From Streptomyces tendae (lineage in GTDB: Bacteria > Actinomycetota > Actinomycetes > Streptomycetales > Streptomycetaceae), in the NCBI RefSeq assembly GCF_014650435.1, contig NZ_BMUY01000012.1, positions 124,001 to 188,000 on the forward strand: a stretch of 64,000 nucleotides of DNA, read 5' to 3'. The translations under genes and the position numbers were made by a program. The notes under the pieces are model-generated. The model ran no database searches, was not told the origin of the DNA, and worked only from the letters and a program-made list of their open reading frames with translations. Positions 1 through 7,611 of the stretch are shown here, piece by piece (position 1 is the stretch's first letter; each line of letters opens with the position of its first letter).

Positions 1-1347
1 CCGGACGGTCAGCGCCGCGCACACCCCGGCCGCGTGCCCGGTCGCCATGGCGATGGGCATCACCCGGTACGACGAGTGCGCCACGTGCGTCCCGGAGATG
101 CAGCGGCCCGCCACCAGCAGCCGGTCGGTGCCCCGGGGCAGCAGGCAGCGCAGCGGGATGTCGTAGAAGCTGCCCCGCGGCACCCGTTTGAGGACGGTGC
201 CGGAACCGCGCGGATTGTGGATGTCGACCGGATAGGCGCCGTGCGCGATCACATCCGGGAAGGCGCGCGCCGCCAGGATGTCGTGGCCGGTGAGCTGGTA
301 GTCGCCGAGCACCCGCCGGCTCTCCCGCACCCCGATGTGCGTGCCGCTCTGCACCACGTACGACTCCTCGAAGCCGGGCACGCGGGTGCGCAGGAAGCGG
401 TCGATCTGCGCCAGCTGGTGCCGGGCCGTGTACTCGGCGCGGGTGAGGTCCCAGACGCTGGTGCCGAGGACCCGGTTCACCCGGGTGCTGTTGACCGCGA
501 CCTCGCGCGGGTGCGGGGTCGCGAAGAAGAGGATGTCCTCGCGCGGCAGCCGCAGTTCGCCGTCCGCCCGGGCCTCCTCGATCAGGTCCCACAGCCCGTG
601 CACACCCCGCCACTGGTCGGGGTGCTCGCGCACGTACGCGGCGAAGTCCGGCCGGGAGAAGTCGGCGACCCGGAACATCAGCGTCATCGGCTGCACGAGG
701 CCGTCCTCCGGCCGCCCGATCTCGTACGGCGCCCCGCAGGCCGTGGCCACGTCGCCGTCGCCCGTGCCGTCCACGACCACCCCCGCGTCGATCACCACCG
801 GCCCCGACTTGGTCTCGAACACCACCCGCCAGCCCGAACCGTCGTCGAGCGGCAGTGCCCCGGAGGCGAAGGAGTGGAACAGCATCCGCACCCTCGACTC
901 GTCCATCATCTCCAGCAGGGAGAACTTGAACAGCTCCGGATCGAAGGGGACCGTGTACCCGGTCTTCGGAGAGGGCGGCAGGCAACCGCCGCGGCCCATC
1001 AGCCGGTCGAGCAACTGCCACAGGACGCCCGCGACCACCGGTTCGCCCTCGCCGTGGTCGGTGGGCAGCAGCCGTGAGGTGTCCCCGGCCTCGGTGAACG
1101 CGGCCTGCTTGTGCTCGTTGTGGAACGACATCAGCGGCATCACCAGCGCGACGGTCGCGTTGCCGCCGAGGAAGCCGTACCGCTCCACCAGGACGGTGTC
1201 GGCCCCGGCGTCGGCCGCGCCGATCGCCGCCGCGAACCCGGCGGGGCCGCCGCCGACCACCAGGACGTCGCAACGGCCTCCGTGCCGGGCGGGTCGGGGC
1301 GGCAGGGTGACGGTGCGGGACTCGTGGGGCTCCTCCAGGATCGGCAT
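1..1347 (-). CDS. FAD-dependent oxidoreductase (3' end outside window)
   Basis: The reverse strand is open from an ATG at 1347 to the left edge (449 codons, no stop). A strong ribosome site (GGAGGTGA) lies just upstream of the ATG. About 27 residues in, a Rossmann dinucleotide-binding motif GGGPAG is followed by an acidic strand end (VLVERYGFLGGNAT), the pattern of the FAD_oxidored family, whose members are often flavoprotein oxidoreductases of unknown substrate. Near the edge the frame still reads a typical C-terminal FAD-contact segment (MPIAMATGHAAGVCAAL), so little is missing. It begins 14 bases after the stop of the pyruvyl-transferase-like gene and is probably cotranscribed with it. The substrate is unknown. 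Confidence 0.88.
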   Translation of the reverse strand, partial: MPILEEPHESRTVTLPPRPARHGGRCDVLVVGGGPAGFAAAIGAADAGADTVLVERYGFLGGNATVALVMPLMSFHNEHKQAAFTEAGDTSRLLPTDHGEGEPVVAGVLWQLLDRLMGRGGCLPPSPKTGYTVPFDPELFKFSLLEMMDESRVRMLFHSFASGALPLDDGSGWRVVFETKSGPVVIDAGVVVDGTGDGDVATACGAPYEIGRPEDGLVQPMTLMFRVADFSRPDFAAYVREHPDQWRGVHGLWDLIEEARADGELRLPREDILFFATPHPREVAVNSTRVNRVLGTSVWDLTRAEYTARHQLAQIDRFLRTRVPGFEESYVVQSGTHIGVRESRRVLGDYQLTGHDILAARAFPDVIAHGAYPVDIHNPRGSGTVLKRVPRGSFYDIPLRCLLPRGTDRLLVAGRCISGTHVAHSSYRVMPIAMATGHAAGVCAALTVR

Positions 1348-1361
1348 CGCTCACCTCCGGG

Positions 1362-2693
1362 TCAGGCGTTCAGCGGCCGTGGCTCGGTGACGTACGGGCC
1401 GTCGCCGGTCGGCCCCTCACCGGTCGGCCCCTCACCGGTCCGTCCGTCGCCGGTCGGCCCGTCGACGGTCGGCCGCTCGCCGGTGGTCGCCCGCCCGCCC
1501 GCCGGGTCCGCACCCGCCGCGGGGGCGTCGCCCGACCCGCGTGCGGCATCGATCTGGTCGAGCAGGGACCCGCACCGCTCGCAGGTCTCGCGCGCCGACG
1601 CGGACAGCTCGCCCATCCGGGTCCGCAGACCGTCCCGGCGCTGCGGATACTCGTCCCAGAGCCGGTCCACCTCCGCCAGCAGCAGGCCCGCCTGCTCCCG
1701 CGCCACCCCCACCAGCGCCGGGGCGCCGAGCCGCCGCGCGAAGTCGAAGACCTTGCCGGAGTACGGCAGCGGCAGCACCGGTACGCCGGTGAGCGCGGCG
1801 AAGATCACGAAGTGCAGCCGCATGCCCACGGCCACGTCGAGGTGGCGCATGAAGCCGAGGACCTGCCCCGGGCTGTAGTCGCCGTGCAGGATGCGGCCCT
1901 GGTCCGGGGCCGTCATGTGGGACAGCACGGCGTGTGCGTGCCGTACGTCGTGCCGTTCCATCGGCAGGAACACCACGCGCGCGTCCAGCCGGCGGACCAG
2001 GAAGTCCGCGACGTCGGCGAGCAGCGCGTGGTAATCGCCCTCGTCGAGCTTCTCGGCGGCCCGCCCCGGCTCGCGCACCGACATCCCCACCAGCCGGGCG
2101 CCGGACGGGATGCCCTCGTCGCGCATCATCGCCCCGGTGAACGGCTCCGGGGCCAGCAGCAGCGCCGGGTCGGCGGTGACCGCGACCTCCCGCTCCAGGC
2201 CGACCTCCTCGAGCACCAGCCGCGACTCCTCGTCCCGCACCACGACGTCGTCCATCTCCGCCAGCACCGTGCGCACCGCGTCCCGGTCCTCGGCGTCCGT
2301 CAGCGGCCCGGCGCCGACGGCGTAGGCGAAGGTGGGCACGTGCCGGGTCTGCGCGGCACGGACCAGCCGCAGATAGCGCCGCGCCTCACCGTCGTAGAGG
2401 ATGCCGCCGCCGCCCAGCACCAGGAGGTCCAGGCCGGGCAGCACGTCGAGGACGTGGTTGCGGCTGACGCCCTCCCAGGGCACCACCTCGTCGGCGTCGG
2501 GGTGGTGGACGCGGGTGTGCTCCGCGTTCCGGCTCAGGACGACGAGCTGCGCGTTCGGCCGCCGGGCGCGCAGACAGCTCAGCACGCAGGTCAGGATCGC
2601 CTCGTCGCCGATGTTGAAGCCGCCGTAGGAGCCCAGCACGCCGATGCGCGGGCCCCGGCGGGCGGGGTGCGGATGCGAGGGCCGAAGGTTCAT
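1362..2693 (-). CDS. Polysaccharide pyruvyl transferase family protein
   Basis: This 443-residue protein looks like the CsaB/WcaK superfamily, GT-B-like enzymes that transfer pyruvyl or related groups onto cell-surface glycans. Visible marks are an N-terminal glycine-rich loop (GSYGGFNIGDEAIL, about 21-34), LLVLGGGGILYD near 90-101, and a C-terminal domain with MRLHFVIFAALTGVPVLPLPYSGKV cut short here to its key feature, a conserved MRLH. A GGGAG ribosome site precedes the ATG. The last 45 or so residues are low complexity, made of TGEGP/TGDGP repeats encoded by a 15-base tandem repeat, and are unlikely to be catalytic. It heads an operon with the FAD oxidoreductase downstream. The acceptor is unknown. 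Confidence 0.82.
   Translation of the reverse strand: MNLRPSHPHPARRGPRIGVLGSYGGFNIGDEAILTCVLSCLRARRPNAQLVVLSRNAEHTRVHHPDADEVVPWEGVSRNHVLDVLPGLDLLVLGGGGILYDGEARRYLRLVRAAQTRHVPTFAYAVGAGPLTDAEDRDAVRTVLAEMDDVVVRDEESRLVLEEVGLEREVAVTADPALLLAPEPFTGAMMRDEGIPSGARLVGMSVREPGRAAEKLDEGDYHALLADVADFLVRRLDARVVFLPMERHDVRHAHAVLSHMTAPDQGRILHGDYSPGQVLGFMRHLDVAVGMRLHFVIFAALTGVPVLPLPYSGKVFDFARRLGAPALVGVAREQAGLLLAEVDRLWDEYPQRRDGLRTRMGELSASARETCERCGSLLDQIDAARGSGDAPAAGADPAGGRATTGERPTVDGPTGDGRTGEGPTGEGPTGDGPYVTEPRPLNA
1401..1482 (-). repeat. 15-bp tandem repeat coding the tail of the pyruvyl transferase
   Basis: About five imperfect copies of a 15-base unit (core CGGTCGGCCCCTCAC on the + strand) sit at the 3' end of the preceding gene. 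The period is a multiple of three, so copy-number change would lengthen or shorten the Gly-Pro-Thr-rich tail without a frameshift. Confidence 0.7.
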
Positions 2694-2795
2694 CCGGGGC
2701 TCCCGTCACGTCGGAATCGGCCGGCGCGCGCCGGTCTCGGTGCGTGGGGCCGCGCACGGTGCCGGGTTGCCTGCGCCGCATCCCGGAAACACCCT

Positions 2796-2880
2796 GACCA
2801 AAGAACCACTCCGACCAACGAACCACTCCGGCCAAAGAACCACCCCGATCAAAGAACCACCCCGACCGAGAGCCCTTGAC
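2796..2880. repeat. 17-bp tandem repeat between divergent genes
   Basis: Four full head-to-tail units start at 2796, 2813, 2830 and 2847, each close to GACCAAAGAACCACTCC, followed by one or two degenerate units up to about 2893. The block lies in the gap between the pyruvyl transferase gene (leftward) and terC (rightward), directly before the terC ribosome site. The period is not a multiple of three and no frame across it looks coding. It could be an iterated protein-binding site or a neutral minisatellite. Confidence 0.85.
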
Positions 2881-2923
2881 CGAGAACCACCCGTACGCGA
2901 CCCGTCCCGCACCAGGAGCACCG

Positions 2924-3874
2924 GTGAACGTCTCTCTCAGCGTCTGGCTGCTGACCGTCGCGGGTCTGTGCGTCCTCGTCGCCGCCGACTTCTTCATCGG
3001 GCGCAAGCCGCACGACGTGTCCATCCGGGAGGCCGGGATCTGGACGGCCGTCTGGGTGGTCCTGGCCTGCCTGTTCGGCGTGGGGCTGCTGGTGGTCGGC
3101 GGCGGCGGGCCCGGGGGCGAGTTCTTCGCCGGGTACATCACCGAGAAGTCCCTCAGCGTCGACAACCTCTTCGTCTTCGTCCTGATCATGGCGAAGTTCG
3201 CGGTGCCCTCGCAGTACCAGCAGCGGGTGCTGATGGTCGGCGTGCTGGTGGCGCTGGTGCTGCGGGCCGCGTTCATCGCGGCGGGCGCGGCGATCATCTC
3301 CGCCTTCTCCTGGGTGTTCTACCTCTTCGGCGCCTTCCTGATCTGGACCGCGTGGAAGCTCGTCCAGGACGCCCGCAAGAAGGAGCACGAGGAGGAGTAC
3401 GAGGAGAACAAGCTGCTGAAGTCGATCGAGCGCCGCTTCGGTGTCGCCGACCGGTACCACGGCACCAGACTGTGGGTCGAGGAGAACGGCAAGCGGGTCA
3501 TGACCCCGATGCTGGTCGTGATGCTCGCCATCGGGTTCACCGACATCCTGTTCGCCCTGGACTCCATCCCCGCCATCTACGGACTGACCCAGGACCCGTA
3601 CATCGTGTTCACGGCCAACGCGTTCGCCCTGATGGGACTGCGCCAGCTGTACTTCCTCATCGGCGGCCTGCTGAAGAAGCTGGTCCACCTGTCCTACGGC
3701 CTGTCCGTCATCCTCGGTTTCATCGGCGTCAAACTGGTGCTGCACGCCCTGCACGAGTCCGGCGTCCACGTGCCGGAGATCGGCATCCCGTTCTCGCTCG
3801 GGTTCATCGTGCTGGTCCTCGCGGTCACCACGGCGAGCAGCCTGTGGGTCACCAGGCGGCAGGAGCGGGCCTGA
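2924..3874 (+). CDS. TerC family integral membrane protein
   Basis: A 316-residue polytopic membrane protein of the TerC/Alx family, which is linked to tellurite resistance and, in other bacteria, to manganese export and metal loading of secreted proteins. The family signature EKSLSVDN is at residues 74-81 and the second repeat signature FTDILFALDSIPAIYG is near residue 206. About eight to nine hydrophobic segments are visible. I chose the GTG at 2924 because AGGAG lies eight bases before it; an upstream ATG at 2876 would add 16 unlikely residues made of repeat-region sequence. It ends 15 bases before the stop of the convergent XRE regulator. Confidence 0.9.
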   Translation: MNVSLSVWLLTVAGLCVLVAADFFIGRKPHDVSIREAGIWTAVWVVLACLFGVGLLVVGGGGPGGEFFAGYITEKSLSVDNLFVFVLIMAKFAVPSQYQQRVLMVGVLVALVLRAAFIAAGAAIISAFSWVFYLFGAFLIWTAWKLVQDARKKEHEEEYEENKLLKSIERRFGVADRYHGTRLWVEENGKRVMTPMLVVMLAIGFTDILFALDSIPAIYGLTQDPYIVFTANAFALMGLRQLYFLIGGLLKKLVHLSYGLSVILGFIGVKLVLHALHESGVHVPEIGIPFSLGFIVLVLAVTTASSLWVTRRQERA

Positions 3875-3889
3875 CGCCCGCGGTGTGGG

Positions 3890-4729
3890 CTACTCCACGA
3901 GCTCCTGGGTGCCCAGGACCGTGAGCAGGGCCAGCCGCTCCGCGTCCGCGGTGTCCGGCTCGGCCGTGTAGACCATGACCCGCAGATCGCTGCCCGCCAC
4001 ACCGAGCACGTCGCAGTCCAGGGTGAGGGGCCCCACCCGTGGATGGTCGACGACCTTGCGCGCCGCCTCGTGCCGGCCGACCGCGTCCGCCCGCCACAGC
4101 TCGGCGAACCGCTCGCTGCGGGCACACAGTTCCGCGACCAGCCGGGCGAGCCCGCGGTCGGCGGGATAGCGGGCGGCGGTGGCGCGCAGGTCCGCGACGA
4201 GGGCCGCCTCGAAGGCCCGGCGCTCCTCGGGCGTGTACCGGGCCCGGCTGCCCGGCCCGACGAAGTTGCGCCACACCCCGTTGCGCTCCGGGCCCCGCCA
4301 CCGGGACGGGTCGCCCATCAGCGCCGCGTAGGGCGGGTTGGCGAGCAGCAGTGTCCACGCGGCGTCGTACACGGCGACCGGAGTGCCGGCCAGTCGGTCG
4401 AGCAGCCGGTGGACGCTCGGCGGGATGTACGCCGGGACCGTCTCGGGACCCGGCGGCACCAGCCCGGCCAGCCGGAACAGGTGCGCGCGCTCCTCGGGCG
4501 GCAGCCGCAGTGCCCGTACGAGAGCCTCGACGACCTGGGCCGAGGGGTTGGCCGCCCGGCCCTGTTCGAGGCGGGTGACGTAGTCGACGGAGACACCGGC
4601 CAGCAGGGCCAACTCCTCGCGCCGCAGCCCCGCCGCCCGCCGGTGCCCGCCCGCGGGCAGCCCCGCCGACTCGGGCGAGACCCGGTCCCTGCGCAGCCGC
4701 AACGCCCGCCCGAACTCCGTAGCCGTCAT
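3890..4729 (-). CDS. XRE-type regulator with MmyB-like ligand domain
   Basis: A 279-residue regulator. Residues 36-60 form a Cro/C1 helix-turn-helix (LRREELALLAGVSVDYVTRLEQGR), followed by the proline-rich linker and PAS-like MmyB domain (from about residue 95, with VYDAAWTLLLANPPYAALMGD) found in many actinobacterial regulators that sit divergent from short-chain dehydrogenases. That is exactly the context here: the SDR gene starts 103 bases away on the other strand. The ATG at 4729 is the start that places the helix-turn-helix near the N-terminus; longer frames run into the divergent promoter. It probably represses the SDR gene and itself through the inverted repeat between them. Confidence 0.9.
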   Translation of the reverse strand: MTATEFGRALRLRRDRVSPESAGLPAGGHRRAAGLRREELALLAGVSVDYVTRLEQGRAANPSAQVVEALVRALRLPPEERAHLFRLAGLVPPGPETVPAYIPPSVHRLLDRLAGTPVAVYDAAWTLLLANPPYAALMGDPSRWRGPERNGVWRNFVGPGSRARYTPEERRAFEAALVADLRATAARYPADRGLARLVAELCARSERFAELWRADAVGRHEAARKVVDHPRVGPLTLDCDVLGVAGSDLRVMVYTAEPDTADAERLALLTVLGTQELVE

Positions 4730-4757
4730 GGTCCCCAGTGAACACCGCGGGCGCCGG

Positions 4758-4788
4758 GTCTTCCTGGTACCCGTGGTCCCAGGAAGAC
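4758..4788. promoter_or_regulatory. Inverted repeat in XRE/SDR divergent promoter
   Basis: Two perfect 10-base arms, GTCTTCCTGG at 4758-4767 and CCAGGAAGAC at 4779-4788, are separated by 11 bases, so the half-site centres are two helical turns apart. The position midway between two divergent starts fits an operator for the XRE regulator. No binding data; inferred. Confidence 0.6.
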
Positions 4789-4832
4789 GGGACGCCTGGC
4801 TGCCCGCACCGGCGCGCCGCAGGCTGGACCCC

Positions 4833-5540
4833 ATGACCACCACACTGATCACCGGAGCCAACAAGGGCCTCGGGTTCGAGACGGCCCGCCGCCTCGTCGC
4901 CGCGGGCCACACCGTCTACGTCGCCGCCCGGGACCCCGAGCGGGGCCGCCGCGCCGCCGCGGAACTGGGCGCCCGCCCGATCGTCCTGGACGTCACCGAC
5001 GACGCGTCCGTCGCCGCCGCCGTGCGGACCGTCGCGGCCGACGGCGGCCTCGACGTCCTGGTCAACAACGCCGGTATGGAGCAGCGCGGCGAGGACAACT
5101 CCGTGACCGGGGCCGACGGCACGACCGCGGACCTGCTGCGCACCGTCTTCGAGACCAACGTCTTCGGGCTGGTGCGCGTGACCCACGCGTTCCTGCCGCT
5201 GCTGCGCCGCTCCACCGCGCCCGTCGTGGTCAACGTGAGCAGCGGGCTGGCCTCGCTGACCGGACTGACCTCACCGGACAGTCCCGGGTACGGCTATCCG
5301 GGCCTCGCCTATCCGGCGTCGAAGACCGCGGTCAACGCGCTGACCGTGCAGTACGCGAAGGCGTTGCCCGGGATGCGGATCAACGCGGTCGAACCCGGCT
5401 TCACCGCGACCGACCTGAACGGCAACACCGGCACGCAGACCGTGGCCGAGGGCGCCGAGGTCATCGTCCGGATGGCCCGGCTGGGCCCGGAAGGACCCAC
5501 CGGGGGCTACTTCGACGCGGCGGGCCCGCTGCCCTGGTAG
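4833..5540 (+). CDS. Short-chain dehydrogenase/reductase
   Basis: A 235-residue classical SDR. The cofactor loop TGANKGLG is at residues 7-14, the NNAG motif at 78-81, and the catalytic triad is S136/S137, Y160 and K164 (YPASK). The basic AARDPERGRR after strand 2 suggests NADP(H). Carbonyl substrates are likely but unspecified. The ATG at 4833 is used because the cofactor motif must lie close to the N-terminus; an in-frame ATG at 4728 would add a basic non-homologous extension overlapping the regulator. The gene is divergent from the MmyB-type regulator, which probably controls it. Confidence 0.9.
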   Translation: MTTTLITGANKGLGFETARRLVAAGHTVYVAARDPERGRRAAAELGARPIVLDVTDDASVAAAVRTVAADGGLDVLVNNAGMEQRGEDNSVTGADGTTADLLRTVFETNVFGLVRVTHAFLPLLRRSTAPVVVNVSSGLASLTGLTSPDSPGYGYPGLAYPASKTAVNALTVQYAKALPGMRINAVEPGFTATDLNGNTGTQTVAEGAEVIVRMARLGPEGPTGGYFDAAGPLPW

Positions 5541-5542
5541 CG

Positions 5543-5573
5543 CCGGGACGGCCGTGCGCCGGGCGGGTCCCGG
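5543..5573. terminator. Hairpin between convergent genes
   Basis: Perfect 7-base arms CCGGGAC (5543-5549) and GTCCCGG (5567-5573) lie between the stops of the SDR gene and the small zinc-ribbon gene. No T-run, as is usual in Streptomyces. Confidence 0.5.
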
Positions 5574-5579
5574 TAGGCT

Positions 5580-5783
5580 CTAGCAGCCCGCCGGTGTGGG
5601 CCTGCCGCGCGAGACCACCCGGGTGCCGTGGTCGTCGACGACGCGGGCCTGGAGCGAACCGCAGGCGCAACGGGTCCACAGGGTGCCGCCCGCCCCGGTG
5701 GGGTGGGCGGACAGCACCTGGAAGGGCTCGGCACCGTCGGGCCACCCGCAGTGCGGGCAGACGACACCGGTCGAGCTGGGCAT
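5580..5783 (-). CDS. Small zinc-ribbon-like protein
   Basis: A 67-residue hypothetical protein with four cysteines in two pairs, C9-x2-C12 and C39-x-C41, around a short beta-rich core (VCPHCGWPD ... TRCACGSL). This spacing suggests a small treble-clef or rubredoxin-like zinc ribbon. The ATG at 5783 is preceded by GAGGAG six bases away; a longer frame from 5852 has no ribosome site. It stands alone, divergent from the LysR regulator. Function is unknown; small ribbons of this kind may act as protein- or nucleic-acid-binding accessories. Confidence 0.7.
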   Translation of the reverse strand: MPSSTGVVCPHCGWPDGAEPFQVLSAHPTGAGGTLWTRCACGSLQARVVDDHGTRVVSRGRPTPAGC

Positions 5784-5892
5784 GGCGACTCCTCGTGCGT
5801 CAGTGGTACGTCGGGATGCTCGTGTGGGCTCTCGGTCCCACCGTGGCGCCACTGACAGGGTGCGGCCACGGATCCGTTCACGTCCAGGTTGA

Positions 5893-5925
5893 CTTTACGG
5901 ACTCCACCGTGAAGCGTGCGCTTCA
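5893..5925. promoter_or_regulatory. Overlapping inverted repeats before the LysR gene
   Basis: CTTTACGG (5893-5900) and CCGTGAAG (5907-5914) pair with one mismatch, and TGAAGCG-TG-CGCTTCA (5910-5925) is a perfect palindrome reaching the A of the LysR start codon. Together they look like an autoregulatory site; the second could also form a hairpin that hides the start codon. Confidence 0.5.
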
Positions 5926-6830
5926 TGATTGATCTGCGCAGGCTGCACGTGCTGCGGGCGGTCGCCCACTACGGCACCGTCACCGCGGCGGCCCGTGCCC
6001 TGCACTTCACTCCCTCGGCAGCCTCGCAGCAGATCAGGCAGCTCGCCCGGGACCTGGGCGTCGACCTCCTGGAGCCGCAGGGGCGCGGGGTGCGGCTCAC
6101 CGCGGCCGCGGAGAGCCTGCTGGAGCACGCCGACGCGATCGAGGCCCGCTGGGACGAGGCCGAACTGGATCTGCGCGCGGGGGAGGGGACCCCGGCGGGG
6201 CCGCTGCGGGTGACGGGGTTCCCGGTGGCCGTCTCCGTCCTGCTCGCCCCGATGGCGGCGCGGCTGCGGGAGCGGCACCCCCGGCTGTCGGTGCGGATCC
6301 GGGAGGTCGAGGTGGCGGAGAGCTTCGACCGGCTCTTCGAGGGGGAGAGCGATCTGGCGGTGGTGGAGGCGACGCCCTCCAACCCGCCGGCCGCCGACGC
6401 CCGCTTCGACCAGCGGCCGCTGCTGGACGACCCCTTCGACCTGGTCGTCCCCGAGGGCCATCCGCTGGCCGGACGGGACGGGGTCGACCTCGCCGACGTG
6501 GCGCACGAGCCCTGGATCGCGCCGGTGCCGCAGAGCCCCTGCCGGCCGCACGTGATGTCGGCGTGCGGTGCCGCCGGCTTCACCCCCGACGTGGTCCACC
6601 ACGCGCTGGACTGGAACGTCACCGCGCACCTGGTCGCCCACGGCCTCGGCGTCGCCCTGGTGCCCCGGCTCGCCCAGCTGACGCCCGAGCTGCCGATCGT
6701 CCGTGTGCCCTGCGTCAACCGGCCGCACCGCAAGCTGCTGACCTGCACCCGCAGCGGCGGCCACCGCCGTGCGGCGGTCGCGGCCGCGCTGGAGGAACTG
6801 CGCACGCTGGCAGCCGCGGCGGTCGCCTGA
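5925..6830 (+). CDS. LysR-type transcriptional regulator
   Basis: A 301-residue regulator with an N-terminal winged helix-turn-helix (residues 1-60: RLHVLRAVAHYGTVTAAARALHFTPSAASQQIRQL) and a C-terminal periplasmic-binding-protein-like effector domain (from about 90). The ATG at 5925 gives MIDLRRLHVL, the normal start of this family; a GTG at 5916 would add three residues. The divergent neighbour is the small zinc-ribbon gene, so no metabolic target is obvious nearby. The protein ends before a strong palindromic terminator shared with the convergent FMN reductase. Confidence 0.9.
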   Translation: MIDLRRLHVLRAVAHYGTVTAAARALHFTPSAASQQIRQLARDLGVDLLEPQGRGVRLTAAAESLLEHADAIEARWDEAELDLRAGEGTPAGPLRVTGFPVAVSVLLAPMAARLRERHPRLSVRIREVEVAESFDRLFEGESDLAVVEATPSNPPAADARFDQRPLLDDPFDLVVPEGHPLAGRDGVDLADVAHEPWIAPVPQSPCRPHVMSACGAAGFTPDVVHHALDWNVTAHLVAHGLGVALVPRLAQLTPELPIVRVPCVNRPHRKLLTCTRSGGHRRAAVAAALEELRTLAAAAVA

Positions 6831-6856
6831 CGCCCGGCGGTGGCGTGACGCCCGGC

Positions 6857-6886
6857 GGGACCGGGGCTCGGCCGAGCCCCGGTCCC
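6857..6886. terminator. Perfect 30-bp palindromic terminator
   Basis: Two 15-base arms meet with no spacer at 6871/6872, between the stops of the LysR and FMN reductase genes. Such a structure would form a strong hairpin in either transcript. Just before it, TGACGCCCGGCGG occurs twice 18 bases apart, the first copy containing the LysR stop codon, so the end of that gene has been duplicated. Confidence 0.7.
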
Positions 6887-6908
6887 GTATGGTCTCCTCT
6901 CGCGCCGG

Positions 6909-7472
6909 TCAGGCGGCGAGGGCCTCGTCCGTGTGGCCGTGCAGCCGGGCGACGACCTCGGTCAGCTGCGCGGCGACCTCGGCGTCGTCGGCCGGGTGGG
7001 TCTCGGCGAAGCGGGTCACCGAGCCGGGGATGGCCAGCTTGATGTCCTCGATCACCTTGCCGCCGGCGATGCCCACGGCCTTGCGGGCCTCGTCCTGCGC
7101 CCACACGCCGCCGTACTGGCCGAAGGCGGTGCCGACCACGGCGACGGGCTTGCCGGTGAAGGCGCCGGCGCCGTACGGGCGGGACAGCCAGTCGATGGCG
7201 TTCTTCAGGACGGCCGGGATGGTGCCGTTGTACTCGGGCGAGAAGAGCAGGAAGGCCTGCGCGCCCTGGGCGGCCTCGCGCAGCTTCGCGGCGGCGGCCG
7301 GGACGCTGCCCTCGACGTCGATGTCCTCGTTGTAGAAGGGGATGTCGGCGAGCCCCTCGAACAGCTGCACCTCGGCGCCCTCCGGCGCGAACTTGACGGC
7401 CGCCTCGGCGAGCTGGCGGTTGTGCGAACCGGCGCGAAGGCTGCCGACGAGCGCAAGGATGCGGACAGACAT
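6909..7472 (-). CDS. NADPH-dependent FMN reductase
   Basis: A 187-residue flavodoxin-fold protein of the NADPH-dependent FMN reductase/ArsH-like family, which reduces FMN or quinones and azo compounds. The phosphate loop GSLRAGSHN is at residues 10-18, and SPEYNGTIPAVLKNAIDWL near 80-98 is the characteristic isoalloxazine and dimer contact (SPEYN). The ATG at 7472 has GGGAG upstream. It is divergent from a TetR regulator with two near-identical palindromes between them, so it is almost certainly that repressor's target. A role in quinone or electrophile detoxification is likely but inferred. Confidence 0.9.
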   Translation of the reverse strand: MSVRILALVGSLRAGSHNRQLAEAAVKFAPEGAEVQLFEGLADIPFYNEDIDVEGSVPAAAAKLREAAQGAQAFLLFSPEYNGTIPAVLKNAIDWLSRPYGAGAFTGKPVAVVGTAFGQYGGVWAQDEARKAVGIAGGKVIEDIKLAIPGSVTRFAETHPADDAEVAAQLTEVVARLHGHTDEALAA

Positions 7473-7532
7473 GAGTACTCCCACTGCTGGAACACGTGTC
7501 GGCGGGCGTGCCGAAACACTGCGGTAACAATC

Positions 7533-7585
7533 CGGACCGAGGTCCGTTTAATTTCTAACATCTCAAACGGACCGCGGTCCAGTTT
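7533..7585. promoter_or_regulatory. Paired TetR operators between FMN reductase and TetR genes
   Basis: CGGACC-GA-GGTCCG (7533-7546, followed by TTTAA) and GGACCGCGGTCC (7569-7580, preceded by AAAC) are two copies of one palindromic motif in opposite orientation, about 35 bases apart. Read outward each begins AAACGGACC. One faces each divergent gene, so both promoters can be repressed by the adjacent TetR protein. Confidence 0.75.
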
Positions 7586-7611
7586 CCTTCCCGATGCTTT
7601 ACGCTGGCTTC

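Noticed and set aside
34..1390. Long open frames on the plus strand at the left edge
   Set aside because: They oppose the FAD oxidoreductase, whose reverse frame has the FAD motif, a ribosome site and no stop.
2796..2880. Possible CRISPR array
   Set aside because: The 17-bp units are contiguous with no spacers, and no cas genes are present.
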